A DNA stretch of 64,000 nucleotides from Streptomyces europaeiscabiei. GTDB taxonomy: Bacteria; Actinomycetota; Actinomycetes; Streptomycetales; Streptomycetaceae. How positions within the stretch are numbered: the stretch's first letter is position 1; every line of letters begins with the position of its first letter. This document shows, in pieces, positions 34,483 to 42,437 of the stretch. The notes under the pieces are model-generated. The model was given only the letters and a program-made list of their open reading frames with translations, did no database searches and had not been told where the DNA came from. The stretch spans positions 4,778,001 to 4,842,000 of the forward strand of contig NZ_CP107841.1 in NCBI RefSeq assembly GCF_036346855.1, read 5' to 3'. The position numbers and the translations under genes were made by a program.

Positions 34483-35691
34483 ATGAGCGCACAGCATGAA
34501 GTCGGCAGGGCGACCACCCACCGGGTTCTGATCGTGGGGGCGGGTTACGCGGGCATGTCCGCGGTCATCCAGCTTGCGGCGCGGGTCAAGCAGCGCGAGG
34601 ACGTGCAGGTGACCCTCGTGAATGCGCAGGAGCGGTTCACCGAGCGGCTGCGGCTGCACATGACGGCGACCGGGCAGCAGCTCGCCGAGCTGAGCATTCC
34701 GAAGCTGCTGGAGGGGACGGGCGCACGGTTCGTGCGTGGCTGGGTGACGGCGGTGGACGCGGACACACGGACGGTGCGGATCGACGACGACCGGGTCCTG
34801 CACTACGACACGCTGGTGTACGGATTGGGCAGCGTGGCCGACACGACTGCGGTGCCGGGCGTCGACGACCACACGTACAGCCTCAACAGCCCCCAGGACG
34901 CCGAAGTGCTGGCCGACCGGCTGGCGCGGCTCGGCGGCGGCACGGTGGTGATCGCCGGCAGCGGGCTGACCGGCGTCGAGTCGGCCGCGGAGATCGCCGA
35001 GCGGTACCCGGAGCTGAATGTCGTACTGCTGGGCCGGGACGAACCCGGTGCGGCGATGAATGCAAAAGCCAGGACCTATCTGCAGTCGGCGCTCGACCGC
35101 CTTGGCGTCCGGGTGCGCAGCGGCGTCGAGGTGGTGAAGGCGCTGCCCGGGTCGGTCGAACTGGCGGGCGGTGAGAGCATCGCTGCCGATGTCGTCCTGT
35201 GGACGAGCGGTACGCGGGTGTCGCCGCTGGCAGCCGCCGCCGGACTGGCCGTCGACGAGCGCGGTCGTATCGTCACCGACTCCACGCTGCGTTCGGGGTC
35301 GCACCCGGAGGTGTACGCCATCGGTGACGCCGCGGCAATCCGCCAGGGCTACGGCGTCATGCACGGCACCTGCCAGAGCGGGATGCCGACCGGTGTGCAC
35401 GCCGCGGTGTCGATCGTCCGCAAGCTGAAGGGCAAGCGGCCCAAGCCGTTCCGCTTCGGCTACTACCACACGCCGGTGAGCCTGGGCCGGCACGACGCGG
35501 TCGTGCAGTTCACCCGCCCCGACGACAGCCCGCGACGAATTCATCTGACCGGCCGGATGGCGGCCCGGTATAAGGAGACGGTGACTGCCTCGCCCTGGCC
35601 GACCTTCGGCCGTATGAAGAAGATGCCCGCCTCGGGCGCGTTCTGGCCGCACGGCGGTCGCTTCACCTGCGTCGCCGAAGGTGCCGAGTGA
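34483..35691 (+). CDS. FAD-dependent NDH-2-like pyridine nucleotide-disulphide oxidoreductase
   Basis: 402 aa from the ATG at 34483, behind a GAGGAAGGG ribosome site. FAD motif HRVLIVGAGYAGMSAVIQLA, NAD motif GTVVIAGSGLTGVESAAEIA at about residue 160, and VYAIGDAAAIRQGYG near 285 (second FAD contact). No CxxxxC redox pair is present, so it is an NADH dehydrogenase-II/ferredoxin-reductase-like enzyme. Its 3' end overlaps the sigma-factor gene by 4 bases (GTGA). ECF41 sigma factors are typically coupled to oxidoreductase, carboxymuconolactone decarboxylase or epimerase genes, so this is the probable functional partner. Confidence 0.9.
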   Translation: MSAQHEVGRATTHRVLIVGAGYAGMSAVIQLAARVKQREDVQVTLVNAQERFTERLRLHMTATGQQLAELSIPKLLEGTGARFVRGWVTAVDADTRTVRIDDDRVLHYDTLVYGLGSVADTTAVPGVDDHTYSLNSPQDAEVLADRLARLGGGTVVIAGSGLTGVESAAEIAERYPELNVVLLGRDEPGAAMNAKARTYLQSALDRLGVRVRSGVEVVKALPGSVELAGGESIAADVVLWTSGTRVSPLAAAAGLAVDERGRIVTDSTLRSGSHPEVYAIGDAAAIRQGYGVMHGTCQSGMPTGVHAAVSIVRKLKGKRPKPFRFGYYHTPVSLGRHDAVVQFTRPDDSPRRIHLTGRMAARYKETVTASPWPTFGRMKKMPASGAFWPHGGRFTCVAEGAE

Positions 35692-36593
35692 GCGCCGGCC
35701 AGCAGGTCTTTCACGAGTACCGCAAGCTGCTGTTCTCCGTGGCCTACCGCGTCCTCGGCTCCGCGGCCGACGCTGAGGACGCGGTGCAGGACGCCTGGAT
35801 AAAGTGGTCGTCCGCCGACCGTTCCCAAGTCGCCGATCCCAAGGCGTACTTGACGCGCATCGTGTCCAACCTGGCGCTGGAACGCCTGCGTTCCACCCGG
35901 CACAAGCGCGAGACCTACGTCGGCCCGTGGCTGCCCGAGCCCATCCTCACCAGCGGTGACACCGCCGATGCCGTCACGGACGCCGAGTCGGTGTCGATGG
36001 CGATGCTGGTGGTGCTGGAGACGCTGAGCCCGCTGGAGCGCGCGGTCTTTGTGCTGAAGGAGGTCTTCGGCTTCAGCCACGCCGAGATCGCGGAGGCGGT
36101 GGAACGGTCCGAGGCGGCGGTACGACAGGCCGCGCACCGTGCGCGTGAGCACGTACGCGCCCGCAGGCCCCGGTTTACCGCCGACCGCTCTCGGCAGCGC
36201 GAGGTCATGGAGCGGTTCTTCGCCGCCGCGAGCGGTGGTGACATCAACACCCTCATGGAGCTGTTGTCCCCGGACGTCATCCTGTGGACCGACGGCGGCG
36301 GCAAGGTCCGTCAGGCGCTCAAGCCTGTCGTAGGAGCGCAAACGGTGGCCTCGTGGTTCGCGGCCATCGGCACGGTCACCTACCAGGGCGTCCAGCCCGC
36401 CGACATGCGCGCCGAACTCGTCGAGATCAACGGCGGCCCGGGCATGGTGTTCAGTGCCCCGGACCGGGTGATCGCCACCATCACCTTCGACTTCGACGCC
36501 GCCGGTCGTGTCACCGCCATCCACAACGTCGCCAACCCCGACAAACTCCAGGCCATCACGGACGGCACCGCCCACGACGTCGCGACGTGGTGA
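35688..36593 (+). CDS. ECF41-type RNA polymerase sigma factor with SnoaL-like C-terminal domain
   Basis: 301 aa. Sigma region 2 VFHEYRKLLFSVAYRVLG and DAEDAVQDAWIKW; the ECF41 linker signature WLPEP at about residue 82; region 4 LSPLERAVFVLKEVFGFSHA and VERSEAAVRQAAHRARE. A C-terminal SnoaL/NTF2-like domain carries the DGGGKV motif at about residue 203. In this group the C-terminal domain replaces an anti-sigma factor and tunes activity. The gene starts at a GTG overlapping the oxidoreductase stop. No anti-sigma gene is adjacent, as expected for the group. Confidence 0.92.
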   Translation: MSAGQQVFHEYRKLLFSVAYRVLGSAADAEDAVQDAWIKWSSADRSQVADPKAYLTRIVSNLALERLRSTRHKRETYVGPWLPEPILTSGDTADAVTDAESVSMAMLVVLETLSPLERAVFVLKEVFGFSHAEIAEAVERSEAAVRQAAHRAREHVRARRPRFTADRSRQREVMERFFAAASGGDINTLMELLSPDVILWTDGGGKVRQALKPVVGAQTVASWFAAIGTVTYQGVQPADMRAELVEINGGPGMVFSAPDRVIATITFDFDAAGRVTAIHNVANPDKLQAITDGTAHDVATW

Positions 36594-36635
36594 CCGTCGG
36601 ACGAGAACCGCCCTCGGACGCCAACCGAGGGCCCA

Positions 36636-36793
36636 ACGCCGGGGAGAGCGTTGAGGCCCTCGCTGAGCACCTCGGCCACTCGGACCCAGGGCTGACGCTG
36701 AAGGTGTACGCGCACCTCATGCCGAGCAGCCGGGAGCGGGCCCGGAAGGCGCTCGGTGAGGCACTCCGGCCGCCGCAGGATCCGCCGCGCTGA
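36636..36793 (+). pseudogene. tyrosine integrase C-terminal fragment
   Basis: GESVEALAEHLGHSDPGLTL then KVYAHLMPSSRERARKALGE is nearly identical to the C-terminus of the integrase at 38709-39413. It contains the active-site His of LGHSDPG and the nucleophile Tyr of VYAHLMP. Everything upstream, including the R and HxxR boxes, is gone. It is followed by a hairpin and by a copy of the gpmA attachment sequence, as in the downstream module. Confidence 0.88.
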
Positions 36794-36823
36794 GGGCCCA
36801 CAGTGGGCCCAGGCCGTGAAAAC

Positions 36824-36858
36824 GCCCCCGTCCCGCGCCGTTTGCGCAGGTCGGGGGC
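36824..36858 (+). terminator. hairpin after the integrase fragment
   Basis: GCCCCCG and CGGGGGC arms flank a GC-rich interior that can pair further. It lies between the integrase fragment and the att copy, just as the terminator at 39432 does in the second module. Confidence 0.7.
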
Positions 36859-36872
36859 ATGATCACAAAACC

Positions 36873-36896
36873 TACTTCTTCTTGCCCTGGGTCTTG
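36873..36896 (-). other. attachment site copy 1 (duplicate of gpmA 3' end)
   Basis: TACTTCTTCTTGCCCTGG plus GTCTTG matches 39484-39507 at 23 of 24 positions. On the minus strand it still encodes the last residues of phosphoglyceromutase, QGKKK and stop. It marks an integration boundary generated by recombination at the 3' end of gpmA. Confidence 0.85.
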
Positions 36897-37533
36897 TCAG
36901 GGATCTTGGTGAGCTGGGTTTTTGCTGGTCAGGGGCGGTGGGCTCGTGCGCTTGGTGGTCGTCGTTGGTCGTCATTGGCCACTGTTGAGCGACCTCGGAC
37001 GGCCCAGGGACGGCCCGGCTTTGCCCGGTGCGGGGCCTCGTTCGGCTGACGGCCGGCACCTTCGTCGCGGCCCGTCTCGGCCTCGGCCAACGAAAGCCCG
37101 CCACGACGGCGCGTCAGCCATCCGAGTAGTTAGTGGCTGCGCGTGGGACGACACCTGGCGAATGGTCTGGGCACCCGACACCGAACCCGGCGCCGTCCCG
37201 CTCACCACCATGCGACACCCAGCCGCATCGGCAACCGCCGCCGACATCCTCAACCCCGACGCGGGCAGCCCCGCCACCTGGGCAGCCTGACGCGGCTGAG
37301 CACGCGCAGAAAGGGCCCTGGCCTCCATCGCTTTGGAAGCAGGGCGCTTCTTTCGGTTCCAGTGGAAACGCGCGACACCGGGGCCAACACCGAAGCGTCA
37401 ACGCGGCGTTGTCGATCCACCCCGCCACCCAGGAGCGAGCCACCTCCCGCCGTATCCAGCGCAAATTCTGGGCGGGGAAGGGTCCGGAAACGCTAGTCTC
37501 GCCCCCCGTGCCCACCGCAGTCCTGGAGATCTC
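36897..37533. other. left interior of the integrated element, no clear gene
   Basis: 637 bases without a convincing gene. A plus-strand frame ending at TGA 37288-37290 reads SGCAWDDTWRMVWAPDTEPG and then VPLTTMRHPAASATAADILN, which looks like the C-terminus of a real protein but has no credible start. Another decayed stretch follows. The promoter of the ParA-like gene should lie near 37450-37530. Confidence 0.5.
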
Positions 37534-38589
37534 ATGGCAGGCGAGCTCCCGCGGCTCAAGCGTAAAAGCGCCAAGTCCAAGCCCGAAGTGGCTCCCGAAG
37601 AGATCCTGTACACCAACACGGACCGCAGCGGGGACACCCTGGACCCGGATCTGTCGTCTCTGTGGGTGTACGACTCCGACTTCCGCCCCAAGGGCCGGAA
37701 CTGGCCCCTCATCTGGGCGTACATCATCGAAGGCGGCGGGTCCACCAAGACCACCAGCGCCACGTCCATGGCCGTCACTGCCGCCCTGGACGGCTACCCA
37801 GGCGTTGTCTTCGACCTCGACAGCAACATGTCGGCGACCACCGTCCTCGGCTACGACGAGACCGCCCTCAAGGGCAAGAAGACCGCGATCGACCTGCTCT
37901 ACGGCAGGGCCACCCTGGACGAGGTCGCGCTGCCCGCCCGCTATCGCGTCGGCGACGGCGACGACCCCGAAGAGGACTTCGAGCCCATCGAGAACCTGCG
38001 CGTCGTGCCCGGCAGCCCCGCCATGGCCGACGCGGACCTGGCCATCGCAGAGGACGCGGACCGCAACAACTGGTTCGCCGAGATCCTGCGCTCCTACGAG
38101 GGCGACGAAGCGGTCTTCTACCTGGACTTCCCGGCGAGCTACGGCAAGATGCCCTACTCCGTGCTGCGCATGCTGGACGAAGACGACTCCGTCATTCCGT
38201 CGATCAAGGCCGACCCCAAGGCCGTCAAGCTGGTCAAGCGGCTCACGGACGAACTGGAGCGAGTCCGCGACAAGAACCGCGGCAGCCGGTCCGTCCCCGG
38301 CCGGCCGACACTCAAGCGCTTGATCCTCACCGGCACGCAGCCGCTGACCTGGCCCGAGCAGGTGGCAGCCCGTCGCGGCACGGCCGCGGCAGAGGCGATG
38401 TACAGCTCCGTGCTGCTGCCCTACATCCGGTACTCGGCAGACGCCGAGAAGATCTACGAGGACGCAGTTCCCCTGCCGATCCTCCTGCCCGACTCGGTGG
38501 CCTCCGTGGACTACCGGGAGGTGACGAGGTGCATGTGGATTGTCCCGTATCTCAACGAGTGTGGGTGCGACTACTGCCCGGTGCCCTGA
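37534..38589 (+). CDS. ParA/MinD-like ATPase of the integrated element, C-terminus probably altered
   Basis: 351 aa from the ATG at 37534 with GGAG upstream. Residues 1-60 are a basic/acidic leader. The P-loop reads YIIEGGGSTKTTSATSMAV at about residue 70. This is the ParA deviant Walker A, but the signature Lys at its start is Glu and the Gly before KTT is Thr. Switch region VVFDLDSNMSATTVLGYDE and a Walker B-like region VFYLDFPASYGKMPYS fit ParA/MinD. ParA-type proteins segregate plasmids and integrative elements or place complexes. After about residue 332 the sequence (CMWIVPYLNECGCDYC) no longer looks like the family and abuts IS-derived DNA, so the original tail may have been replaced. 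Confidence 0.72.
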   Translation: MAGELPRLKRKSAKSKPEVAPEEILYTNTDRSGDTLDPDLSSLWVYDSDFRPKGRNWPLIWAYIIEGGGSTKTTSATSMAVTAALDGYPGVVFDLDSNMSATTVLGYDETALKGKKTAIDLLYGRATLDEVALPARYRVGDGDDPEEDFEPIENLRVVPGSPAMADADLAIAEDADRNNWFAEILRSYEGDEAVFYLDFPASYGKMPYSVLRMLDEDDSVIPSIKADPKAVKLVKRLTDELERVRDKNRGSRSVPGRPTLKRLILTGTQPLTWPEQVAARRGTAAAEAMYSSVLLPYIRYSADAEKIYEDAVPLPILLPDSVASVDYREVTRCMWIVPYLNECGCDYCPVP

Positions 38590-38598
38590 TGTAATGCC

Positions 38599-38706
38599 AA
38601 CCCCAAGGGCACCACCGCGATGTGGATCCGTGACCGCCTCGACGACCTCTGGAGTGACGAGGACTTCACCGCCTGGTACCCGCGTGACGGCCGCCCTGAG
38701 CTCTCA
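38599..38706 (+). pseudogene. IS1182-family transposase N-terminal fragment
   Basis: The frame reads NPKGTTAMWIRDRLDDLWSD then EDFTAWYPRDGRPELS, the conserved start of IS1182-type transposases. The remaining 450 or so residues are absent. It is fused directly to the truncated integrase gene and explains the loss of that gene's N-terminal domain. Confidence 0.75.
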
Positions 38707-38708
38707 CG

Positions 38709-39413
38709 GTGGATGTCAAGCGCGTCGCTCCCTGGACGCCGGAACGGGTCTTCGCCGTGCGGGCCGCCATGCCTGAGCGGTACCAAGCCATGGTCGACCT
38801 GGGTGGCGGCTGCGGGCTCCGCCAGGGGGAGATCCTTGGCGTCGCCGTCGACGCGATCGACTTCGAGTCGGACACGCTTCACGTAGTCCAGCAACTGAAG
38901 CTGAGCCGCAGCAAGGCCGTGTTCGCTCCGCCCAAGGGCGGCAAGCTGCGGGATGTGCCGCTTCCTGGGCCGGTCGCTGATGCGCTCCGGGAGCACATGA
39001 AGCGCTTCCCGCCGGTCGAGATCACCTTGCCGTGGAAGGTGGCGGACGGGCCTCCGGTGACCAAGCGGCTGATCTTCACCGGGCCTCGTGGCGGGCACGT
39101 CTGGCGTACGTCACTCAACGAGGAGGCGTGGAAACCAGCGCTCGCCGCTGCTGGGGTCATCCCGGTTCGGGAGCGTGGCCAGCCCTACGCCGAGTCCCGC
39201 GAGAACGGCATGCACGCGCTCCGCCACTTCTACGCCTCGGTGCTCCTGGACGCCGGAGAGAACATCAAGGCCCTCGCCGAGTACCTGGGTCACTCCGACC
39301 CCGGCCTGACCCTCCGCGTGTACGCGCACCTCATGCCGTCCAGCCAGGAGCGCACCCGCAAGGCCGTGGCCGCCGTCTTCGATACGGCCCGGCCCGAGCC
39401 GTCCCGCACCTGA
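38709..39413 (+). pseudogene. tyrosine-type site-specific integrase, N-terminally truncated
   Basis: 234 residues holding the whole catalytic domain. Box I Arg in GGGCGLRQGEILGV, Lys region VFAPPKGGKLRDVP, HxxR in GMHALRHFYASVLLD, His in EYLGHSDPGLTL and nucleophile Tyr in RVYAHLMPSS are all present. The arm-binding and core-binding domains (about 150 residues) are missing and replaced by IS1182 sequence, so it should not recombine well. It ends 70 bases from the att copy in the gpmA 3' end, the usual arrangement of an integrase next to attR. The GTG at 38709 is only a nominal start. Confidence 0.87.
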
Positions 39414-39431
39414 CGGCCCAGCCCCACCAAG

Positions 39432-39470
39432 AAGCCCCCTACCAGCGGACAACCCGCAGGTAGGGGGCTT
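39432..39470. terminator. terminator between integrase and gpmA
   Basis: AAGCCCCCTACC pairs perfectly with GGTAGGGGGCTT across a 15-base loop. The two genes converge on it. Confidence 0.9.
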
Positions 39471-39482
39471 GTTCGGCCCTGG

Positions 39483-40244
39483 TTACTTCTTCTTGCCCTG
39501 GTTCTTGACCGCCTCGATCGCCGCCGCGGCCGCGTCCGGGTCGAGGTACGTGCCGCCCGGGTTCAGCGGCTTGAAGTCGGCGTCCAGTTCGTACGACAGG
39601 GGGATGCCCGTCGGGATGTTGAGGCCCGCGATGTCGGCGTCCGAGACGTCGTCGAGGTGCTTGACGAGGGCGCGGAGGGAGTTGCCGTGGGCGGCGACGA
39701 GGACCGTGCGGCCGGCGAGGAGGTCCGGGACGATGCCGTCGTACCAGTAGGGGAGCATGCGGGTGACGACGTCCTTGAGGCACTCCGTGCGGGGGCGGAG
39801 CTCCGGGGGGATGGTCGCGTAGCGCGCGTCGCCGGCCTGGGAGAACTCGGAGTCGTCCGCGAGCGGGGGCGGCGGGGTGTCGTACGAGCGGCGCCACAGC
39901 ATGAACTGCTCCTCGCCGAACTCGGCGAGGGTCTGGGCCTTGTCCTTGCCCTGGAGGGCGCCGTAGTGGCGCTCGTTCAGGCGCCAGCTGCGGTGGACCG
40001 GAATCCAGTGGCGGTCGGCGGATTCGAGGGCCAGCTGCGCGGTGCGGATGGCGCGCCTCTGGAGGGAGGTGTGGAGCACGTCCGGGAGCAGGCCGGCGTC
40101 CTTGAGCAGCTCGCCGCCGCGCGTCGCCTCCTTCTCGCCCTTCGGAGTGAGGTTGACGTCCACCCAGCCGGTGAACAGGTTCTTCTCGTTCCACTCGCTC
40201 TCGCCGTGGCGGAGGAGGATCAGCTTGTACGGTGCGTCGGCCAT
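39483..40244 (-). CDS. gpmA: 2,3-bisphosphoglycerate-dependent phosphoglycerate mutase
   Basis: 253 aa. [20 protein letters not shown] holds the phospho-acceptor His13. [17 protein letters not shown] and [15 protein letters not shown] are typical dPGM segments, and [19 protein letters not shown] contains the second catalytic His. It interconverts 3- and 2-phosphoglycerate in glycolysis. The ATG at 40244 gives the family start [10 protein letters not shown]; the longer frame to 40325 is not supported. The C-terminal NQGKKK codons are the integration site of the adjacent elements. Confidence 0.95.
   Translation of the reverse strand: MADAPYKLILLRHGESEWNEKNLFTGWVDVNLTPKGEKEATRGGELLKDAGLLPDVLHTSLQRRAIRTAQLALESADRHWIPVHRSWRLNERHYGALQGKDKAQTLAEFGEEQFMLWRRSYDTPPPPLADDSEFSQAGDARYATIPPELRPRTECLKDVVTRMLPYWYDGIVPDLLAGRTVLVAAHGNSLRALVKHLDDVSDADIAGLNIPTGIPLSYELDADFKPLNPGGTYLDPDAAAAAIEAVKNQGKKK
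39484..39507 (-). other. attachment site copy 2 within the gpmA 3' end
   Basis: Last codons and stop of gpmA, shared with 36873-36896. Integration here regenerates the gpmA C-terminus (NQGKKK), which preserves the essential enzyme. Confidence 0.85.
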
Positions 40245-40440
40245 GGCTCCGAGCGTAATCGACGGCCGGGAATCGTAGCCCGCCCGGCCGACAGGCGGAC
40301 AACCGGCGGACGGCACGCGGTCCACCCCTCACCGTTTCCCCTGACAGTTGACCGGGGTTGCTAATTGGGTGGCCCGATTCCCCAGCGCGTTCGTAAGTTG
40401 TGTTCACCGTCTTAGCCGCTTACGTCCACGGGGGATCTCC

Positions 40441-41802
40441 ATGCCACTTGTCGCTGCCAGACGTGCCGTCCGGGAGTCCGTCTCCGGGCTGCCGCGGGAG
40501 TTCTGGTGGCTGTGGACCAGCACGCTGGTCAACCGGCTGGGTGCGTTCGTCGCCACCTTCATGGCGCTGTATCTGACGCTGGACCGCGGGTACTCCGCCT
40601 CGTACGCCGGGCTCGTCGCCTCGCTGCACGGCCTCGGCGGGGTCGTCTCCTCGCTCGGCGGTGGAGTCATGGCCGACCGGCTCGGGCGTCGGCCCACGCT
40701 GCTCGTCGCGCAGGCGTCGACGGCCGTGTCGGTCGCGCTCCTCGGCTTCGTACAGCACCCCGTCGCGATCGCCGCCGTGGCCTTCCTCGTCGGCGCGGCC
40801 AGCAACGCGTCCCGCCCGGCCGTGCAGGCGATGATGGCGGACATCGTCCGGCCGGAGGACCGCGTCCGCGCCTTCTCCCTCAACTACTGGGCCATCAACC
40901 TGGGATTCGCCATCTCCTCCATGGGCGCCGGGTTCATCGCCGAGGTCAGCTATCGCGCCGGGTTCCTGGCCGAGGCGGGGATGACGCTGGTCTGCGCGGT
41001 CGTCGTCTTCCTGAAGCTGCCGGAGTCGCGGCCGGAACGTACGGCGGTGGAGAGGGCCGGGGTGGAGGCGGTCGGGCTGGGGACCGTGGTCCGGGACGGG
41101 CGGTTCATGGGCGTCGTGGGGCTCTCGTTCCTCGTGGCGCTGATCTTCCAGCAGGGGTCGGTGGGACTGCCGGTCGCGATGGGGGAGGCCGGTTTCACGC
41201 CCGCCGACTACGGCCTCGCCATCGCCGTCAACGGGGTGTTGATCGTGGCCCTGCAGATCCCGGTCACCCGTTTCATCGAGCACCGGGACCCCGGACGGCT
41301 CCTCGTCATCTCGTCCGTGCTCGCCGGGTACGGCTTCGGCCTCACCGCCTTCGCCGGGTCGATCGGGGTGTTCGCCCTCACCGTCTGCGTCTGGACTCTC
41401 GCCGAGATCGTCAACGCGCCCACCCAGACCGGCGTCGTCGTCCGTCTCTCGCCCGCGCAGGGGCGTGGCCGCTACCAGGGCATGTACACGATGTCGTGGT
41501 CCGTCGCCGCGCTCGTCGCCCCGCTGATGTCCGGCGTCGTCATCGACCGCTGGGGCGCCGAGTGGCTGTGGGGGCTGTGCGCGGTGATCGGGACCGTGGC
41601 GGGGGTCGGGTACTGGGCCCTGATGCGCCGGATGCCGGCGCCGGAGGAGGAGGACGGCGAGAAGGCCGTCGCCAGGGAGGCCGCCGAGAAGGCCGCCGCC
41701 GGGGAACCCGTCGTGGGTCCGGCTGCGGAGGCAGAGACTTGTCCGGTCGCGGATGCAGCAGTTTGTCCGGCCCCGGAGGCCAAAGCCGGCACCAGCTCGT
41801 GA
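40441..41802 (+). CDS. major facilitator superfamily transporter
   Basis: 453 aa with 12 predicted helices. The motif-A loop GGGVMADRLGRRPTLL lies between helices 2 and 3, and a second related loop IEHRDPGRLLVISS between helices 8 and 9. The resemblance is to DHA1-type exporters (MdtH/multidrug-like). The C-terminal 60 residues are a cytoplasmic Ala/Glu-rich tail. The ATG at 40441 follows ACGGGGGATC. It is divergent from gpmA. Substrate unknown. Confidence 0.9.
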   Translation: MPLVAARRAVRESVSGLPREFWWLWTSTLVNRLGAFVATFMALYLTLDRGYSASYAGLVASLHGLGGVVSSLGGGVMADRLGRRPTLLVAQASTAVSVALLGFVQHPVAIAAVAFLVGAASNASRPAVQAMMADIVRPEDRVRAFSLNYWAINLGFAISSMGAGFIAEVSYRAGFLAEAGMTLVCAVVVFLKLPESRPERTAVERAGVEAVGLGTVVRDGRFMGVVGLSFLVALIFQQGSVGLPVAMGEAGFTPADYGLAIAVNGVLIVALQIPVTRFIEHRDPGRLLVISSVLAGYGFGLTAFAGSIGVFALTVCVWTLAEIVNAPTQTGVVVRLSPAQGRGRYQGMYTMSWSVAALVAPLMSGVVIDRWGAEWLWGLCAVIGTVAGVGYWALMRRMPAPEEEDGEKAVAREAAEKAAAGEPVVGPAAEAETCPVADAAVCPAPEAKAGTSS

Positions 41803-41835
41803 CACCCGGTGGCGGACGGTCGCCCATGCCCGTCC

Positions 41836-41930
41836 CCGCCCCCTCTGAGCCGCCTGCCTGAGCCGCCTGCCTGAGCAGCCTGCCTGAGCCACCTGTCGGA
41901 GCAGCCTGTCTGAGCCGCCCGTTTGAGCAG
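41836..41930. repeat. 15-bp imperfect tandem repeat, about 6 copies
   Basis: Units of the form GAGCCGCCTGCCTGA / GAGCAGCCTGCCTGA follow the MFS gene and run to the 3' end of the DUF2000 gene. The series lies between convergent gene ends and may be transcribed from both sides. Confidence 0.8.
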
Positions 41931-41932
41931 TC

Positions 41933-42388
41933 TCACGGATGCATTCGCGCCCCCTTCACCACCTTGTCCACCCCGTTGCGCGGCCCGTACACCGCCAGCC
42001 CCACCAGGTCCAACTCCCCCGCCCCCACAGCTCGTACGGCCGCGCGGTTGTCGCGGTCGTTGCCCGTGGCGAAGAGGTCGGACGTGAAGACGGCGCGGGG
42101 AAGGGCCCGGGCCAGCGCTCGCGCATGGGCCGCCTTCAGCACCTCCTTCGTGCCCTCGAAGACAAGGACCGGCTGGCGGAACATCGGCAGGTAGGCCGTG
42201 CCGTCGGCGTCCTCGTACGGGTCGCCGATCACCTCCGGAATCATCGGGCCGACGCCGCTGACCAGGAAGGACGTGACGTTCAGGCGCTGCCAGGTCTCCA
42301 GGTCGTCGCGGAGGAGGACGGCGATCTTGGTGTCGAAGCGGACAGGAGCCTGGTCGAAGACGGGTTGGCCGGGGATCTCGTTGCTCAT
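41933..42388 (-). CDS. DUF2000 family protein
   Basis: 151 aa. RFDTKIAVLLRDDLETWQRL and NVTSFLVSGVGPMIPEVIGD are the family start; MFRQPVLVFEGTKEVLKAAH and MHP at the end match as well. DUF2000 has a peptidyl-tRNA-hydrolase-2-like fold with no established activity. The ATG at 42388 is chosen because MSNEIPGQ precedes the conserved domain; the longer frame would overlap the divergent regulator. It is divergent from the AraC-type regulator gene with a 49-base gap, which is suggestive of regulation by it. Confidence 0.85.
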   Translation of the reverse strand: MSNEIPGQPVFDQAPVRFDTKIAVLLRDDLETWQRLNVTSFLVSGVGPMIPEVIGDPYEDADGTAYLPMFRQPVLVFEGTKEVLKAAHARALARALPRAVFTSDLFATGNDRDNRAAVRAVGAGELDLVGLAVYGPRNGVDKVVKGARMHP

Positions 42389-42437
42389 GGGACGAGACTG
42401 CCGACCGGCGTACGCCCACGTCTTGTACGTTCCTTGC

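Larger units (their letters stand above)
36873..39507. mobile_element. integrated element at the 3' end of gpmA, about 2.6 kb, degraded
   Basis: Bounded by two direct copies of the gpmA 3' end. It contains a ParA-like ATPase gene, an IS1182 transposase fragment and a truncated tyrosine integrase gene ending beside the right attachment copy. No replication initiator, relaxase or FtsK/Tra gene is present, so it is the remains of a larger integrative element. A second integrase fragment left of the left copy shows a previous element at the same site. Confidence 0.8.

Noticed and set aside
36922..37290. 122-codon gene in the left part of the integrated element
   Set aside because: Only the last 50 residues look protein-like and no credible start or ribosome site exists; reported only as gap content.
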